A stretch of 60,629 nucleotides of DNA from Planctomycetota bacterium (lineage in GTDB: Bacteria; Planctomycetota; UBA8742; UBA2392). The DNA lies in contig JADLAK010000011.1 of assembly GCA_020848275.1 (NCBI GenBank), positions 1 to 60,629 on the forward strand. Reading direction: 5' to 3'. Shown in pieces: positions 59,428 through 60,629 of the stretch. The translations under genes were made by a program, and so were the position numbers. A model generated the notes under the pieces. It did no database searches. It was not told where the DNA came from and was given only the letters and a program-made list of their open reading frames with translations. Position 1 is the stretch's first letter; each line of letters starts with the position of its first letter.

Positions 59428-60579
59428 CTACTTGCCTTCGGGCGGCTGTTCGCGGCCGGGAAAATCGGTCGCGGGCGGTGTTGCGGGCTCTTCGGGCGTC
59501 TTGGGCGGGTCGGTCCTGGGTTTGACCACTGTCCGAGTGTCGGGTTTAGGTGCGGGTAAGACGGGGGAGAGCTCGCGGAAGGAGTCCAGGAAGTGTGAAA
59601 CTTTCAGTGATCGCGCGCCAAAGCCCGTTGTGGCGATCAGCGTGTACACCCGCGACGGCATGTAAACCACGCGGCCGTAGATCGGCTTGCGGGTTTGGTT
59701 GTAGGACATCTCGAATTCGATGCCGCGATTGCCGTGCTGGTCAAAGAGCGTTACCTGCCGCTTTTTGGCGTTCAGGTAAGGTTCAAGGTGGCTGACGGCG
59801 GTGCGCAAGTAGTCATCGACCTTTTCAGGCGCCACGGGCTCATCGAGGTTGTAGTAGCTCGACTCGTAGTACTCCTCGAACAGGACATATGACGCGCTGT
59901 GAATCCACATCTGCCCGGCGGTGGAGGGCACGGGCTCGGATTTTTCGGTGGGCGAGAACGGAAACTCGATGCTGTAGTTGCCGCGTGCAGAGGTGTAAAG
60001 CTGCCAGCCCCCGGCTTTGTCTGTCTTATCGACCGGAAAATCTTCGTAGGGCCGATAGGCCGGCGTCGATGGAATATTGATCCTGGGCGGCGTCGCAGGC
60101 GCCGGGTTCGAGTCGTGATCGTGTGTCCCTATCGACCGCACGCCGACGCCGATGATCGACAGGACAAACAATGTCAGGCCGATCCACACAACTGGACTCG
60201 TGCTCTTCGGCTGGGTCGGGAAATAGCCATAGCCGGGCTGGCCGTAGGCCGGAGGGATGCGCCCGGGCGGACCGTACTGGCCGTAAGGTGGCGGAATCTG
60301 CCCGCCATAGGGCGGCGGAATGCCGGCGCCGCGGCGCATCGGCAACCTTGTTTGCGGCGGGTACGGCTGCGGCGGGTACGGCTGCGGCGGATAAGGCTGC
60401 GGCGGATAAGGCTGGTAGGGCGGCGGCGCTCCATAACCGGCGGGCGGCGGGCTGAAGCGGTGTTGCGTCGGCGCCGGCGAATAAGGCGGCTGTTGCGGCC
60501 AGGGCGACCCTTCGGCGCCGCTCGGGGCAGGTGGCGCGAAGTCGGGGTCCTGCGGCTGTGGCGGCTGCGCGTCAACCAT
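59428..60579 (-). CDS. Membrane protein with Pro/Tyr/Gln-rich N-terminus, unknown C-terminal domain
   Basis: The 383-residue protein begins with about 125 residues rich in Pro, Tyr and Gln. Part of this is encoded by four near-identical 15-base units (YPPQP repeats, 60353-60412). One membrane helix follows (VVWIGLTLFVLSIIGVGV), then a soluble domain (about 180-345, YTSARGNYSIEFPFSPTEKS, VDDYLRTAVSHLEPYLNAKK, EFEMSYNQTRKPIYGRVVY) that recalls small lipoprotein-like domains of planctomycete proteins. A Pro/Thr-rich tail ends it. Such Pro/Tyr-rich cytosolic heads resemble FHA or kinase-linked membrane proteins, but no family can be named. The 50 bases to the window edge hold no gene I can see. 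Confidence 0.65.
   Translation of the reverse strand: MVDAQPPQPQDPDFAPPAPSGAEGSPWPQQPPYSPAPTQHRFSPPPAGYGAPPPYQPYPPQPYPPQPYPPQPYPPQTRLPMRRGAGIPPPYGGQIPPPYGQYGPPGRIPPAYGQPGYGYFPTQPKSTSPVVWIGLTLFVLSIIGVGVRSIGTHDHDSNPAPATPPRINIPSTPAYRPYEDFPVDKTDKAGGWQLYTSARGNYSIEFPFSPTEKSEPVPSTAGQMWIHSASYVLFEEYYESSYYNLDEPVAPEKVDDYLRTAVSHLEPYLNAKKRQVTLFDQHGNRGIEFEMSYNQTRKPIYGRVVYMPSRVYTLIATTGFGARSLKVSHFLDSFRELSPVLPAPKPDTRTVVKPRTDPPKTPEEPATPPATDFPGREQPPEGK
60353..60412 (-). repeat. Four 15-bp tandem repeats coding for YPPQP units
   Basis: Units of 15 bases (TGCGGCGGGTACGGC, then with ATAAGGC) start at 60353, 60368, 60383 and 60398. In the reading frame they give PYPPQ repeats of the Pro-rich head of the 59428-60579 product. 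Length changes by whole units would keep the frame. Confidence 0.9.
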
Positions 60580-60629
60580 GCGTACAGGTTAATAAAGTTG
60601 CGGCCCCTGCGGCAAATAAACGGGATGCA

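Overview
This 60.6 kb window is a dense, GC-rich bacterial chromosome segment. No gap between genes exceeds 300 bases, and every such gap is covered by an entry. The best guess for the organism is a member of the Planctomycetota or a close relative. The reasons are a PknB-type kinase with a Pro/Ala tail, a caspase-family protein, DUF6745, many small VWA, STN or TPR proteins with signal peptides, and ECF sigma factors paired with very large membrane partners. This is inferred from gene content only; there is no rRNA in the window. Conserved housekeeping genes (rpsA, rpsO-pnp, ispD, eno, gatB, asnS, thiC, pdxA, icd) show it is chromosome rather than plasmid or phage.

Layout. 1-506 is the tail of an IS4-type transposase cut by the window edge. 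540-3108 holds a DUF486 protein, a DmeF-like cation exporter and an FAD oxidoreductase. 3311-6902 holds a benzoate-type CoA ligase, a hotdog thioesterase and an unusual tri-haem cytochrome c. 7095-9746 is a tandem pair of secreted TPR-like paralogues. 9951-13888 holds rpsA, an AarF/UbiB kinase-like gene (possibly with an ATC start) and crcB. 14029-17809 holds a PHP phosphatase, small unknowns, a PspF-like sigma-54 activator and two lipoproteins. 17891-24046 holds pnp, rpsO, an ispD-TPR fusion operon and eno. 24088-34691 is a series of accessory and housekeeping genes, including gatB, a caspase with C-terminal Tudor/chromo-like repeats, a Ser/Thr kinase and an acyl-CoA dehydrogenase. 34860-37100 is a divergent SLC6-like membrane protein.

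37321-43184 is the most interesting coding region. It holds two tandem modules, each an ECF sigma factor overlapping by 8 bases a large protein with two membrane segments and a Pro-Glu-Thr stalk. The chassis is conserved between the two, but the C-terminal payloads are unrelated. Both large genes carry, at the same place, a strong internal ribosome-binding site and ATG just before the second hydrophobic segment, as if a secreted payload could also be made separately. A 163-bp MITE-like element follows.

43406-60579 holds asnS, a VWA protein, pdxA, a DinB protein, thiC, an orphan HicB-like gene, icd, a second CoA ligase plus thioesterase pair and several unknowns.

The strongest non-coding signal is about twenty intergenic hairpins built from degenerate short tandem repeats (often exactly 7 nt; also 8, 9 or about 11 nt). 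The two arms are reverse complements, but the sequences differ from locus to locus. Several overlap stop codons and at least one is followed by a U-tract. I cannot attach an established name to them.
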